From Adineta vaga (Eukaryota > Rotifera), in NCBI GenBank assembly GCA_021613535.1, contig CP075492.1:8990001-9054000 (forward strand): 64,000 bases of DNA, read 5' to 3'. Under the pieces are notes generated by a model, which was given only the letters and a program-made list of their open reading frames with translations, was not told where the DNA came from and searched no databases. Position 1 is the stretch's first letter. Each line of letters opens with the position of its first letter. Of the stretch, positions 11,310 to 21,843 are shown one piece after another. The translations under genes and the position numbers were made by a program.

Positions 11310-11851
11310 AACGCGAGTACGTACGTACAAGACAAAAACAAAATCATTATTATTGTTACCATTTGATTTAGTAGTTATTAAATAATTGGATTAAACAGAA
11401 TCATATGTCCATGATGAATACAATATCATATCATCATTTTTGTATTGATTGATTGATTGAATGTATACTATAAAGATTTGATGTACGTAATATTCTATAG
11501 AAAAACAACGAAACAGATGTCGCTATGAAACAAATGACATACTTACAACAATCTTTCGAAGTACAATAGATATATTATTTAGATGATGTAGAAATGATTG
11601 ACTTCAACGAATGTCAAAGGTTCTAAAAGTTCTCTACCAAAACACGATTTTCTTCTCATTTGAAAGATGTAAAACTGTACAATTCATCACCATCAAACAA
11701 AAATTAATAGTATATATTTATAAAATAGATAAAATAACAAAAAAATAATAGTATTTAAATTATCTGTCCAATTTGTTTGAATAATACATGTCGAACAAAT
11801 AATAGAACCATATTTAGTGAAACATAGACCGTTCTTCTCTTCACAACAGAT
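11310..11851. other. Intergenic spacer
   Basis: AT-rich spacer up to the 3' end of RHBDD1. No gene-like frame beyond the tail of the hypothetical ORF. It probably carries 3' UTR and polyadenylation signals for the minus-strand gene. Confidence 0.4.
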
Positions 11852-12631
11852 TTAAAACATCAGATTATATAAATTATTGCAGACATATCGAATAGGACCA
11901 TTTATATACAAAAGACCAACTAAAATTCCTGCCAAATGACCTAAAATTATACCAACAAAAGATGTTCTACAAAATTCATTTTTTATAAGAAAAAAAAGTT
12001 TACCGAGAAATGAAACATTTGGTGTAATTAATTGAATAACAATAAGTTCAACCCATACAGCATATTTTGTTGAGAATGGAATAAAGCCTCCCAGAAATGA
12101 ATTTGAATTATAATTAGGAGTATAATGTGTAGTAATTACTTTTAATGCAAATATAACTGCACTAAAACCAACTGCACATGTAAACAAATATTCTGGATTA
12201 TCTAATAAACTCGATGCTAATTGACCAAGAATAACTAACATTAAACTTGATGAAACAGTTAAAACTACCAATATAAGTGCAAAATACCGACTACCAAAAA
12301 GTGTTTCTAATTGTTGACCTTTGTATAAAAATGATGCCATATTGTAATACAGATGCATATCATCACCATGAAATAATGGTGCTAATAATATTCGCATATA
12401 ATCTCCTTGATCAAGTACTGCATGTGTACTAACACATACAGATTGTAAATTAGTTGACAGACCAAATAATGGGAAAATATCGAAATAGATTAAAACATTA
12501 AGAATAATTACAGCAAGTGTTATTGGTGGTAAATGTGATGAACGACTTAATTCTGCTAAAAGAAGAATAATTCCATAATATGATCGATTCGTTTGTTGAT
12601 AGTGAGAATGTCTTGAACGACTGCCGAACAT
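11852..12631 (-). CDS. RHBDD1: Rhomboid-related protein 4 (ER intramembrane serine protease)
   Basis: ER membrane rhomboid protease that cleaves membrane substrates in ER-associated degradation. Two exons, 12631-12004 and 11940-11852, give about 238 aa. The N-terminal GIILLLAELSR helix, the LSPL-type loop (RILLAPLFHGDDMHLYYNMAS), the catalytic Ser in AVGFSAVIFALK and the catalytic His in GHLAGILVGLLY all match animal RHBDD1. The family GFSG motif is GFSA here, with the Ser kept. The 63-nt intron at 11941-12003 has GT-AG ends and is stop-free and in frame. Retaining it would add 21 residues; splicing restores SFLGHLAGILVG, as in the family. The protein ends soon after the last helix and lacks the long C-terminal ubiquitin-binding tail of vertebrate RHBDD1. 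A TATTTTCAG acceptor lies directly before the ATG. BORCS5 lies 149 nt upstream. Confidence 0.9.
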   Translation of the reverse strand: MFGSRSRHSHYQQTNRSYYGIILLLAELSRSSHLPPITLAVIILNVLIYFDIFPLFGLSTNLQSVCVSTHAVLDQGDYMRILLAPLFHGDDMHLYYNMASFLYKGQQLETLFGSRYFALILVVLTVSSSLMLVILGQLASSLLDNPEYLFTCAVGFSAVIFALKVITTHYTPNYNSNSFLGGFIPFSTKYAVWVELIVIQLITPNVSFLGKLFFLIKNEFCRTSFVGIILGHLAGILVGLLYINGPIRYVCNNLYNLMF

Positions 12632-12780
12632 CTGAAAATAATAAATTACAATATAGATACGTATTATTTGACGAGAATTGTTTGTTTGGTTGTTCTCTTT
12701 CTTTTTCGGAATGCGAAAAACATGTATATAAATAGAGAAACAAAAATTACAAGAAGCATTGATAAAAAAAAAGAAGATTA

Positions 12781-13485
12781 TCAAGAAGACGTTGTAGTTG
12801 ATTTATTGCGAAAAGTTAATGTCGGTAATTGTTCATCAGGTGGTAAACATAAATTAATGACACGCATTCGTTCAGCTAGATTTGTTAACGATTGATCGAG
12901 ATGCTTTAATGATGTGGCTACATCACGTAATTTCTTTGATTGTTCACAATAACCAGTAAAACGTTTTTGTTTATCGATAAGACGTTGTTGAACAGCATTA
13001 GAACGAGTATCAACTTCTTTCATTCGACTAATGAGTTGAGTTTGTTCAGTTTGTATTACTTCAGCACATAAACGAAAATGATTTTGTAAACGCATTGAAA
13101 GTTGTAAAAGCTACAATGGAAATGAAATAGGAAGTACAAATGATCTGATGAATATTTAATACTAACCGATCGATTTTCTAAATGCGGTATTTGTGTTGGA
13201 TCATTTTGTTGATTTATAGAAGATCGAAGAATTGGAAAAAATTTCGGAATAGTTGCTAATTTATTGATATCATTATCATCTGCTAAAGATGTATTCGATG
13301 CTGTTGCACCAGCGCCACTTCCAGCAATTGGACCAGAATTGACGACAGTAATATTTGGATGATAGATTGGTGCTATACGACACAATAGATTTTAATATAC
13401 AGTAAAAAAGAAACATTCATTTCTGTTTACTTTTTGAAGTTACCGATGTACTAAGAACATTTCCTGTTGATTGATCATTTCCCAT
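12781..13485 (-). CDS. BORCS5: BLOC-1-related complex subunit 5 (myrlysin)
   Basis: Subunit of BORC, the lysosome-surface complex that recruits ARL8 and kinesin to move lysosomes outward. Three exons (13485-13431, 13372-13167, 13110-12781) give 196 aa, the same length as I recall for human. The N-terminus MGNDQSTGNVLS carries the Gly2 expected for N-myristoylation, the known membrane anchor of this subunit. Conserved stretches include ATIPKFFPIL, LLQLSMRLQNHFRLCAEV and the coiled-coil region ISRMKEVDTRSNAVQQRLID. Donor and acceptor phases close only with AA|GTAAAC and TATAG|CA, giving VTSKTPIYHPN. An acceptor-like ATTTTAG lies about 20 nt before the ATG. The gene sits between RPL24 and RHBDD1 on the same strand with 149- and 229-nt gaps. 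Confidence 0.93.
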
Positions 13486-13714
13486 AACGAAAAACAAGAA
13501 TCAATCTAAAATATGTAGAATTCATGGAAGATTTTGTTTTCTTTATCGACAAATCGAAATATTTTAATTCTATTTCTTCTTCTTGTTTCTGTTTATTTCA
13601 CCTTATAAATGTTAATCAAAACAAAAACAGATGAGAATGCACACAACGTTTGCTAAATAAAAAGCAAAAAAAGACAAGAACGAAGCGGCAATGTAAACAA
13701 AGATATCGTTGCTT

Positions 13715-14417
13715 TTAACGTTGGGTGCCTTTTTTCGGGCCAGCTTTGGGAACATTCTTTTGAATTTTTTCCGGCTTTTTCACTGGTTTACCAGCCTAAA
13801 GAATTCAAAAGTAGAAAGAAAACATTTTCCCTAAAAAAATGAAACTTACTTTAGCTCCAGCAGGTTGTGCAACTTTTTTCTGTTGTGATTTAGCTTTCTT
13901 TGCTATTTTAGCCGCACTAAAAACAAATTCAATGTATCTAGGAAGAGATAAATATCGTAAAGAAATCATACTTGATAGCATCTTGTCGTTGAGCTTTACG
14001 AAATTCAGGTTGTTGATTACGTTTAGCAAGAATTTCGTTCCATGTCACGCCGGTGATGGCTCGTTGAAATTTCACTGTACGACGTGTACGCTTTTTGGTT
14101 TCTTGTTCTGCTGCACCTTTTTTATGTTTTCGACGATAATAAACAGTCCAAGTAACACGACGTGGATTTCGTCGCATATCAGCCGATCGTTGACATTTAG
14201 AATTCAAGTAATATGTACCTAAATATGGATACATCTTCTTCTTTCAATCACATGAAAATGCAAGATTAAATGTATACCTTGCCATCAATTTTGCAAACAC
14301 GTTTACCGTGACCAGGATATATTTTATATCCACTATAATTGCAAATTTCAAGTCTATACAAATGAAAATAAAATAAAATAGAAAAGATCGTGTTTTCTTT
14401 TCGAATACATACTTCAT
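13715..14417 (-). CDS. RPL24: 60S ribosomal protein L24 (eL24)
   Basis: Large-subunit ribosomal protein. Exons: 14417-14413 (only 5 nt, ATGAA), 14353-14278, about 14218-13972, 13916-13850, 13795-13715. The protein reads [20 protein letters not shown], then the conserved [28 protein letters not shown] and [16 protein letters not shown], with a Lys/Ala-rich C-terminus. One oddity: joining DGK to YYLNSKC through the obvious ATTTAG acceptor (14219-14220) is one base out of frame. Inserting one base would restore the exact family spacing. The alternative in-frame acceptor AAG|ATG would add MYPYLGT, lacks a pyrimidine tract, and looks poorer. An indel error is the simplest reading for such an essential gene. 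It is the first gene of the same-strand series RPL24-BORCS5-RHBDD1. Confidence 0.93.
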
Positions 14418-14761
14418 ATTGGCTCGATCAAATCAATGAAAATATGATTTTACGATATCTAGAATAGATATACAAGACTATGAAGAACTTAATAGACTTG
14501 TTTATGATTAAGAATGACTAAAAAACTGTTTCTGTATTCTGGAAAAGAACTTGGTAAACTATGGATTACCTATCTAATAATCTGTAGTAATCAATTTAAT
14601 TATACGTGATGACGATCTAATAGGATGTAAATAGAGAATATTCTAATTGAATGATGAAATCAGAGTGAATTGAGTCATTTTTATTTCAAAATAATACAAA
14701 CGATTTCTTGGATTCTAACGCCATCTGTAGACACGTTTAGTGAAACACAAAAAATTGCGGG
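14418..14761. other. Spacer upstream of RPL24
   Basis: About 340 nt holding the RPL24 promoter region and the 3' flank of the minus-strand SHIPPO-like gene. AT-rich; nothing else seen. Confidence 0.45.
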
Positions 14762-15360
14762 TCATACCGATTTTGAATTGATATACTGTCGTTTTCCAAT
14801 GATTACAGCATGCTGTTTTCATATTGAAATCAGTTATATGAATGAGAAAAGAGAAGAAATCTTACAGAACATGGATTGCCAATTGCATTGTATTTTCTCG
14901 TATCATAAAATGGAACCGTCAATCCAATACGTATATCATCTGCATGTCGTCCAATTTGTGTCCAACCAAACTTACATGATAGTTGCGATTTATCATTGAT
15001 ACTATCATATGTCATTGGACCGATATGATCGATATTAGGTTTAGTATCATAAACATTTTTGATAGTCCATGCTGGTGAATGAGGTAATATGGCATCAAAT
15101 TTTGGTAAATAGAACGGTATGAAAGTCGAATGAGTTCGATTGCTTATGGGATGAAGAAGATTACCCATGGCATCGCGTGGATAAATAAATCGAGCTGGAT
15201 CTATATGAACGATTCGCTTTGGTTTGATAGATGTAATTTGATTTGGAAATAAATATTTTTCAAAACCATATATAGGTCGAACTTTCCAAGAATCATTTTT
15301 ATTAGAATAAATTGACGTTATTTTTTGCTGATGTCGTCGGAATTGTTTTCTAATAAACAT
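14762..15360 (-). CDS. SHIPPO/ODF3-like sperm-tail PG-rich repeat protein (short)
   Basis: Ciliary or flagellar microtubule inner-protein type (STPG repeat family). Exon 15360-14866 starts at MFIRKQFRRHQQ. It contains the repeat-like blocks PHSPAWTIKN and GPMTYDSI and a FGWTQIGRHADDIRIGLTVPFYD stretch. A proposed last exon, 14812-14762, adds HAVIIGKRQYINSKSV, where the IGKR resembles the family F-G-K-R block. About 180 aa. The ATG at 15399 in the same frame was not used because it adds a hydrophobic, Phe-rich run of upstream sequence. Head-to-head with a second protein of the same family at 15482, only about 120 nt away. Family assignment moderate; the 3' exon is less certain. Confidence 0.65.
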
Positions 15361-15481
15361 TACAACAAAATTAGAACACAAAAAAAAGAAAATTTGCATA
15401 ACTTAGCAACCTGATAATTTTTTGTTTTCGATCAAAGAAAAGTCATCTCATCGAATATGTGTGAGAAGAACGGACAATCCA

Positions 15482-16337
15482 ATGCTGAGTAGATATAAGT
15501 TTGAGAAAAAACCACCATTCTATGATGTTTGTAACGATACTTTTTATCATGGACCAGCATGGGTAATTAAACCAAGATTATTTCCACCGAAAGAATCTCA
15601 AGTGAAAAAACCAGGTCCAGGCTATTATCATATACCAGATCGATCTGTCTATACACGACCAGGTATGAAGTAATTTGATTGATGCTTGATTAATAAAAAC
15701 TGTACTGTATTCTACATATTCCGTAGGTGTAACAATAGGTAGTCGGTATGAAACATTACCACCAGTTTCAACACAACTATTAGCACATTATTATCCTAAT
15801 GATCGATGCATTAGTAGTGCTCAAGTACCTACGATTTCTATCACGCCACGTCGAACAAAACATGAACATTCACGTGGCTATTATGGACGCTTTTATTCAC
15901 CATCCAATCTATTCGACCATCGTGGAGCTCCTCTCCTTCGACCTCTGAATCGTCTGGATCCCTCGCGAAACTCTTTAGACAAAAATTCTTCATCGATTTC
16001 ACCTGGTCCAGCTACTTATCCAATGTATGAGTATGATGAAGATATTCTTCCTCGTCCACAACCTGGTTTTACACAAAAACACCGTTTATCATCAACAAGA
16101 AATGGAGCTATTTTACAAATTAATCCACCTTTCTATTACCCGAACAAGGCAGATCAACATCGTTTACCATCGTTTTCTTTCGGTAAACGTTTGTTAGCAT
16201 CTGAAAAGATCCATCAACGTACAGCTCCTTATTATGCACCATACGATGGCCAACTTACATGCTCGAGTAGAATGAAAGCGGGTATTACGTTGAAAGGACG
16301 TTGGAGCCCAGCGATCTGTATATTAACTGAACAATAA
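15482..16337 (+). CDS. SHIPPO/ODF3-like sperm-tail PG-rich repeat protein
   Basis: Second member of the divergent pair. Exons 15482-15662 and 15727-16337 join in phase (G completed across the intron) to give 263 aa. Repeat hallmarks are visible: DTFYHGPAWVIKPR, KKPGPGYYHIPDRS, TRPGVTIGSRYE, SPGPATYPMYEY and LPSFSFGKRLLASE. These follow the P-G-P-x-Y and F-G-x-R pattern of STPG proteins that line the lumen of doublet microtubules. The start is the first in-frame ATG (MLSRYKFEKK); the frame upstream has only non-ATG codons. The thioesterase gene follows on the same strand 290 nt downstream. Confidence 0.75.
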
Positions 16338-16627
16338 ATTTTAGAGAATGATGCAACATCTCAATAATTTCCCTTATACTCTATAAACACAGTGAATGTT
16401 TTGCACATCAGCAAAAGAATTGGTTTTTGCCTTTGTAACCAATGAGTTTTTTGTCTGTTCTTTTTGCATAGATGAAAAAAAGAAATATATTGATGTAAAG
16501 AAAGAGGAAAAACAAAACAACAACGCTGTCGATCTATGATTCTCCGTCGAGAAAAAGAACACCACATGAATCAATACAAAAGCATGCGTGTCGAACTTTG
16601 ACTAATAGATCCAGAAACACGAAAAAA

Positions 16628-17739
16628 ATGCTTTTGAAACGATATTCATTAATCAGGACTATTATTTATCGACGTTTATCATCAGAAAAACCAACGCTTC
16701 ATGAAACATTAAAAGTTCATCGAACTTCTTCTGATGTTTTCATTCAACCAGCTGAAAGTTTATTCGTCTATCCTTATCGTACAAGCGTATTCGGTGGTCA
16801 AATTATTGGCTCAGCTATGTATGCTGCACAACAAACATTAGTCAAAGATTTTCCATTGCATAGTCTTCATTCATATTTCCTTGCAGCAGCAGATAATTCA
16901 TCTGCTATTTCTTATACAGTAAAACGATTGCGTGACGGAAAATCATTTGAAACGCGTAGTGTTACTGCTCGACAAGATGATAAAATTATTTTTGAATGTG
17001 AAATGAGTTTTCATCGAAAAGAAAAGGGCAACTTAGCACATCAACCAGTCATGCCTGATGTTGGTATGTTTCTATCATGAGAAATTGAAATGACATTGTT
17101 CCTTTGATTTTTCTAGGTGTTGTTCCTCCTGAAGAACTACATTCAACAAGATATCGTTTTCAAAATCTTCTCAATGATCAACGTCTTAAACCTGAACTTC
17201 GGCCGTTTGTTGAACTTGCTCTTGAAATGCCTGCACGTATCGATATTCGACATTGTCATCCACGTGATCTACTTCGACCATCACCAGGCTGGCCAGCACG
17301 TCAACTCGTTTGGATAAAAGCTATTGACTCTCTACCGGATGATTCACATTTACATCGATCTGCAGTTGCCTACTGTAGTGATCGAGTCTTATTAACCAGT
17401 GCACTTCTTCCATACGCTCTCAATGTCTTTAGTCCACGTATAAAAATGCAAGCATCACTTGATCATTCCATGTGGTTTCATGATGATTTCACTTTTGATA
17501 CTGCAACATCGCAATCTAATCAATCAACTGACGATGAATATTTGAAACCAATTCGACGTAGTGCTGATATTCCACCGCTTCCATTGAAGTTACCTGTACG
17601 TGCTGATGATTGGTTACTCTATGAATTAGAATGTCCGATTGCAACGAATAATCGAGCTTTAACTTTTGGACGAATATGGACACGTAATGGTCGACTTGTA
17701 GTAACATGTGTTCAAGAAGGTGTCATTCGTTGTTATTGA
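16628..17739 (+). CDS. Acyl-CoA thioesterase II (ACOT8/TesB type)
   Basis: Hydrolyses acyl-CoA to free fatty acid and CoA. Exons 16628-17063 and 17117-17739 give 352 aa with the double hot-dog fold. The first hot-dog shows VFGGQIIGSAMYAAQQT, LHSLHSYFLAAADNS and SYTVKRLRDGKSFETRSVTARQ. The second shows the catalytic-region blocks AYCSDRVLLTSALLPY, SLDHSMWFHDDF, DDWLLYELE and FGRIWTRNGRLVVTCVQEGVIR. The family's peroxisomal members end in SKL; this one ends RCY. The N-terminus MLLKRYSLIRTIIYRRLSS is basic, Ser- and Arg-rich and acid-free, which suggests mitochondrial rather than peroxisomal targeting. Start chosen at the first ATG (16628); an in-frame TTG lies 30 nt upstream. Confidence 0.9.
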
Positions 17740-17883
17740 TCCTTTTTATTAGTAACCATAGATATCAGATATCGATCTCAGTATGTTCAAATGAATCTTA
17801 CATCAATCAATGCATAATCTCAAATTTATCTCTATCAATTTTTATTTATTTCATAACAATCAAAATTTAGCTAATTTTCACAA

Positions 17884-17902
17884 AAATAATAATAATAATA
17901 AT
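17884..17902. repeat. (AAT)n microsatellite
   Basis: A short AAT/ATA trinucleotide run in the 3' flank between the converging thioesterase and WDR76 genes. Confidence 0.7.
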
Positions 17903-17920
17903 ATAGAATTTCATTTAAAT

Positions 17921-20030
17921 TTACATTCGACCTGAAAATACATGAATACGTCCACTAGAATTTCCACCTACAATGATTGGTAATGTTCGATGACCAACAT
18001 TTACCGTTGCAAGAGAATTAAGATTCTCGCTCCGTAATGAAAACACTGTCTTACAATTTTCATCAATGACAGTAATCTAAAAAGTAGCAAACCAAATTAT
18101 TCGCCTACAAATTAGATTCTATATGAAACTTTACTTCTCGAGGATATCCACGAACCAATTAAGAAATAAGATTCCATTAAAGAATAAGGTTGAGCAGTAA
18201 AAGGTGTTACAAAACGATTGACAAAATTTCGATGATTAATTTTTTTTGTTGGTGAAATATCTAAAGGATTAGTTGTACGTTGCATATCATCCAATGAAAA
18301 TGACATAACATGATCATCGCGAGTTGCAGCCAACAGATGACTACCAGCTTGATTATAATACGCTCCATAAGATGAATATTCTGTTTGTAAACAATATTTC
18401 ATTGTTGACATATTTCGTAAATCCCAAACTTTGATACAACTAAATAAATCAATTCGATAGAATTGTGTCAAATGAGAGATCATACGTGTCAGTTCCAGCG
18501 ATACAAAATTCATCTGTTTGATTTGGATTAATATGAAGTGTACGAATACGTTTTTTTGTTACATCATAACGTTCTACAGAAGATGCTGAACTAGATTAAA
18601 AATGAACTATAGACAAACATTTTCCACAAATCTTTCTTACTTTGCTCGAAAGTCAAGTAATAAAACATCACCATTGTCTTCTGAAATCAGACAAGTTTGT
18701 GGTGATCGATAATCAAACGCTGTTAATCCATGGTTATTCGTGTCTGTAAATATCTAATTAAACAATTTAAGAGTAATACTATTATTTCATCTTATGCTTA
18801 GATTTATACTTCTATCGATTGATTTTTGGTTATGTCACATGTGCGAAACGTCGAATCATACGATGTTGAATTGATACAATTTGAATTAAGTTGATCGAAA
18901 CGACATTGTGTGGCATATGCAGTATGGAAATCATAGTTGATTTTACACCACGGACCATTTAAATTATCCGTTGACTAGAAAAGATTCTATCAGTATTCTA
19001 ATCTTGTTTATACAAGATTTTTCTTACTTTAACAACAAGACCTACGGTACCCTTCCGATCACAACCAATAATTGCTAAAATATCTGAACGTGAATGTATA
19101 TCCATTGATAGTAAACGATCAGGTGTTAATTTCAGAACATTTTCATCCAGAATTTCCAAGTCAGAAAAATTAAACGTTGATCTAATGAATATTTTTAAGA
19201 AAACTTCTATATAAATGTATACAAACTGTCTTACTTAGTCGACTCAATAGCTGTTGGTTGAGTATCTCCAAAAAATAGTTTCACTTTTTCATTAATTGCT
19301 TCTTGCTCTTCTAGTGAAAGTTCTTGTACTCGTTTGACTACTTTTCGTCGTTGAGTAGTCACAAAAACATTTTCATTCTATACAAAAATAGAATTGTTTC
19401 TTTAACATAAAGATTAACTATTGATAATCTACCTGAGCCGTATCCATTTCAGTATCGCTTACATCCGGTGATGGAAGTTTATTTCCATCGACATCCCTAT
19501 GAGCAAGACGGCGTGATCGTCGCACTGGAATATTTTCCGAAACAGTAATACTAGAATAGAAAAACAAAAATAAGTTTCTAAATATTGATGAAATTTCTTT
19601 CATAATAGAGATATTTACTATTTGAAATCACGTTTTTTTCCTTCGTTTTTCATAGTTGGTTGTAATGTGTTTGTTGAACTTTTGAAATCATCACGAATCT
19701 ATTTTATAAAACAAGATAAAAGATAGTTTCTACTCGAAAAAAGGATTACCTTTGTCATTAATAAACCTTCTAGAAAGGCTTTATTATCTTCAAGATTTTT
19801 TCGACGAATTTCTTCAACATTACGCATTGGTTCTTCTTTTATTTCGACGTCTTCAAGAATCTCAATCTCTGATAGATTTACTTTCGTTTGAGCTCGACGT
19901 TTTGCTACGGGCGGTGAAGAAATTTCTTCTGGTTCAGTCTGTAAAAGAAGACGACGATACACTTGCCTAAATAACTGTATATAAAACTTACTTTAACTCG
20001 TAACGAACGTGAGCGAAGAGCAATAGGCAT
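17921..20030 (-). CDS. WDR76: WD repeat-containing protein 76 / CMR1-like
   Basis: Nuclear WD40 protein linked in other eukaryotes to DNA damage response and histone or DNA binding. About eleven short exons, from MPIALRSRSLRVK (20030-19992) to the stop at 17921. The N-terminal part carries the family hallmark EIRRKNLEDNKAFLEGL, preceded by a charged linker (EILEDVEIKEEP), then RRSRRLAHRD. The propeller shows TPDRLLSMDIHSRSDILAIIGCDRKGTVGL, GLTAFDYRSPQTCLISEDNGDVLLLDFR, RTLHINPNQTDEFCIAGTD, IKVWDLRN and the last blade GGNSSGRIHVF, as in WDR76. One frame inconsistency lies near 18148-18156. There the reading must shift by one base from ESYFLIGS to YPRE before a clean GAA|GTAAAG donor and the last exon ITVIDENCK. 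Divergent from phosphoglycerate mutase, 338 nt apart. Confidence 0.88.
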
Positions 20031-20368
20031 TGTTAGTCCAATAGAAAAACTAAACAATAATCTAAAATTTGTTATGCAATATTATTATATATGGAAGTTT
20101 TTCGGAGAAAAAAATCAATGTACAATGAACGACTATAAATTTGAATAGATTTGTGGTTAGAACAGAAAAACCGCCGTACTAGAGAAAGAAAGAAATCCCA
20201 TTGTTTGTATTAGTTATTCCATCGACCAATATTATTTCCAATAGAGGTCGTGATATTGTTTTTATTCCTTGTTGTTTTTTCTTTCGAATATATTTCTTTG
20301 GTTTGGTACTTTGATCTCCCGCCACGCGTTCTCAATCACTTGCTATTTTTAATCAAAAAATTTCGATC

Positions 20369-21406
20369 ATGGCTGCCTACAAAATTGTTTTAGTTCGCCA
20401 TGGTGAAAGGTAGATGAAACCAAAGAAATCGTAGTGAAAATATTATTATGTTTCTATTTTTAGTGAATGGAATCAAAAGAACTTATTTTGTGGATGGTAT
20501 GATGCTGATTTATCAGAAAAAGGTTTTGAAGAAGCTAAACAAGCAGGCAAAGTCAGTTTCTTTGTTCATTTTAACGATAGAAAAATCTTTAATTGCTTGT
20601 TTTTATTTCTTTCTTTCTTGTAGTGGCTTAAAGCAAAAGGTTATACATTTGATGTCGCTTTTACATCGGTATTAAAACGAGCTATTAAAACTCTTTATAA
20701 TATTCAACAAGAATTAGATCTACATTGGATACCTGTACATCGTCATTGGCGTTTAAATGAACGTATGTATGGTGCTTTACAAGGTAAAAATAAAGCTGAA
20801 ACTGCAGCCAAATATGGTGAAGATCAAGTTAAAGTGAGTTGATCTTTTATAATAATCATTCAATAAGGAAAATTTGCTTTGATATTCAGGTTTGGCGACG
20901 TGCTTACGATATTCCACCACCACAACTTGATGATTCTAGTGAATATAATCCAAGAAATGACAATAAATATAAAGTAAAGATGATTATGAAATATTCATCT
21001 TCAAATTTTGTTTGTTTAGAATTTAGATCGACGTGTTTTACCATTAACAGAATGTTTAAAAGATACAGTCGAACGTGCTTTACCATACTGGCACGATGCT
21101 ATTGTACCAGCTATTCGTTCTGGACAAAAAGTTCTTATTGCTGCTCATGGTAATTCATTACGAGCTTTGATTAAATATCTTGACAATGTACCTGATCAAG
21201 AAATCGTTGAACTTAATTTACCAACAGGTAGAAAAATTCCTAAAATAAAGAACAAATAAAATCCTATGTTTATCTTTTTAGGTATTCCTCTTGTGTATGA
21301 ACTTGATGAAAATTTAAATCCAATTAAACATTATTATGTTGCACCTGATGATGTTGTTCAAAAAGCTATTGATCAAGTTGCTAATCAAGGCAAAGCAAAG
21401 AAATAA
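20369..21406 (+). CDS. PGAM: Phosphoglycerate mutase, cofactor-dependent (PGAM)
   Basis: Glycolytic enzyme interconverting 3- and 2-phosphoglycerate in the cytosol. Six exons (20369-20409, 20464-20551, 20634-20833, 20890-20973, 21020-21227, 21282-21406), all in phase. The catalytic-His motif LVRHGESEWN spans the first intron. [15 protein letters not shown], the [18 protein letters not shown] block with the proton-donor Glu, YDIPPP, and the second catalytic His in [14 protein letters not shown] are all present. The end [10 protein letters not shown] matches animal PGAM1/2. Length about 248 aa, as expected. Introns are 50-80 nt. Confidence 0.97.
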
Positions 21407-21843
21407 ATAAAGAATTGAATTGACTTTATCCATCAAATTTTATGCTCATTTTAGTAGACTAATCCATTTTGACTTTATTTTCTTAAAACCCGTTTAAAAC
21501 ACATCCTATAGTACTTTAATATATATATATATATCTATTTATAACTTGTAGTGAAGTGAATAGAACAACTATTTTTTTTCAGTTTCCAAAATAAAAATAA
21601 AATATATAGAGAATGTCGTGTAGTATTGAATGAATCTTGATAATCAATATGGACTGATCTTTCAAGTCCTATTAATCAAGCAATAGACGGAATGTTTTCG
21701 GAAAATCCTAAAGCTATGTAAACGAATGCTTGTTACTTTCTATAAGGATGGGAGAAAATCACTGAATCACATCTTGTTTACATGATTTTTATACAACAAT
21801 CAGAAGCGCGTTTTAATTGAAAGTGTTCATTATTATTTTTCTT
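21407..21843. other. Intergenic spacer
   Basis: AT-rich spacer with a short TA run near 21521-21535. It holds the 3' flank of PGAM and the upstream region of the orphan gene; no other feature seen. Confidence 0.45.

Noticed and set aside
11941-12003. Apparent 21-residue insertion in RHBDD1 next to the catalytic His
   Set aside because: It is a 63-nt GT-AG intron; removing it gives SFLGHLAGILVG, exactly as in the family.
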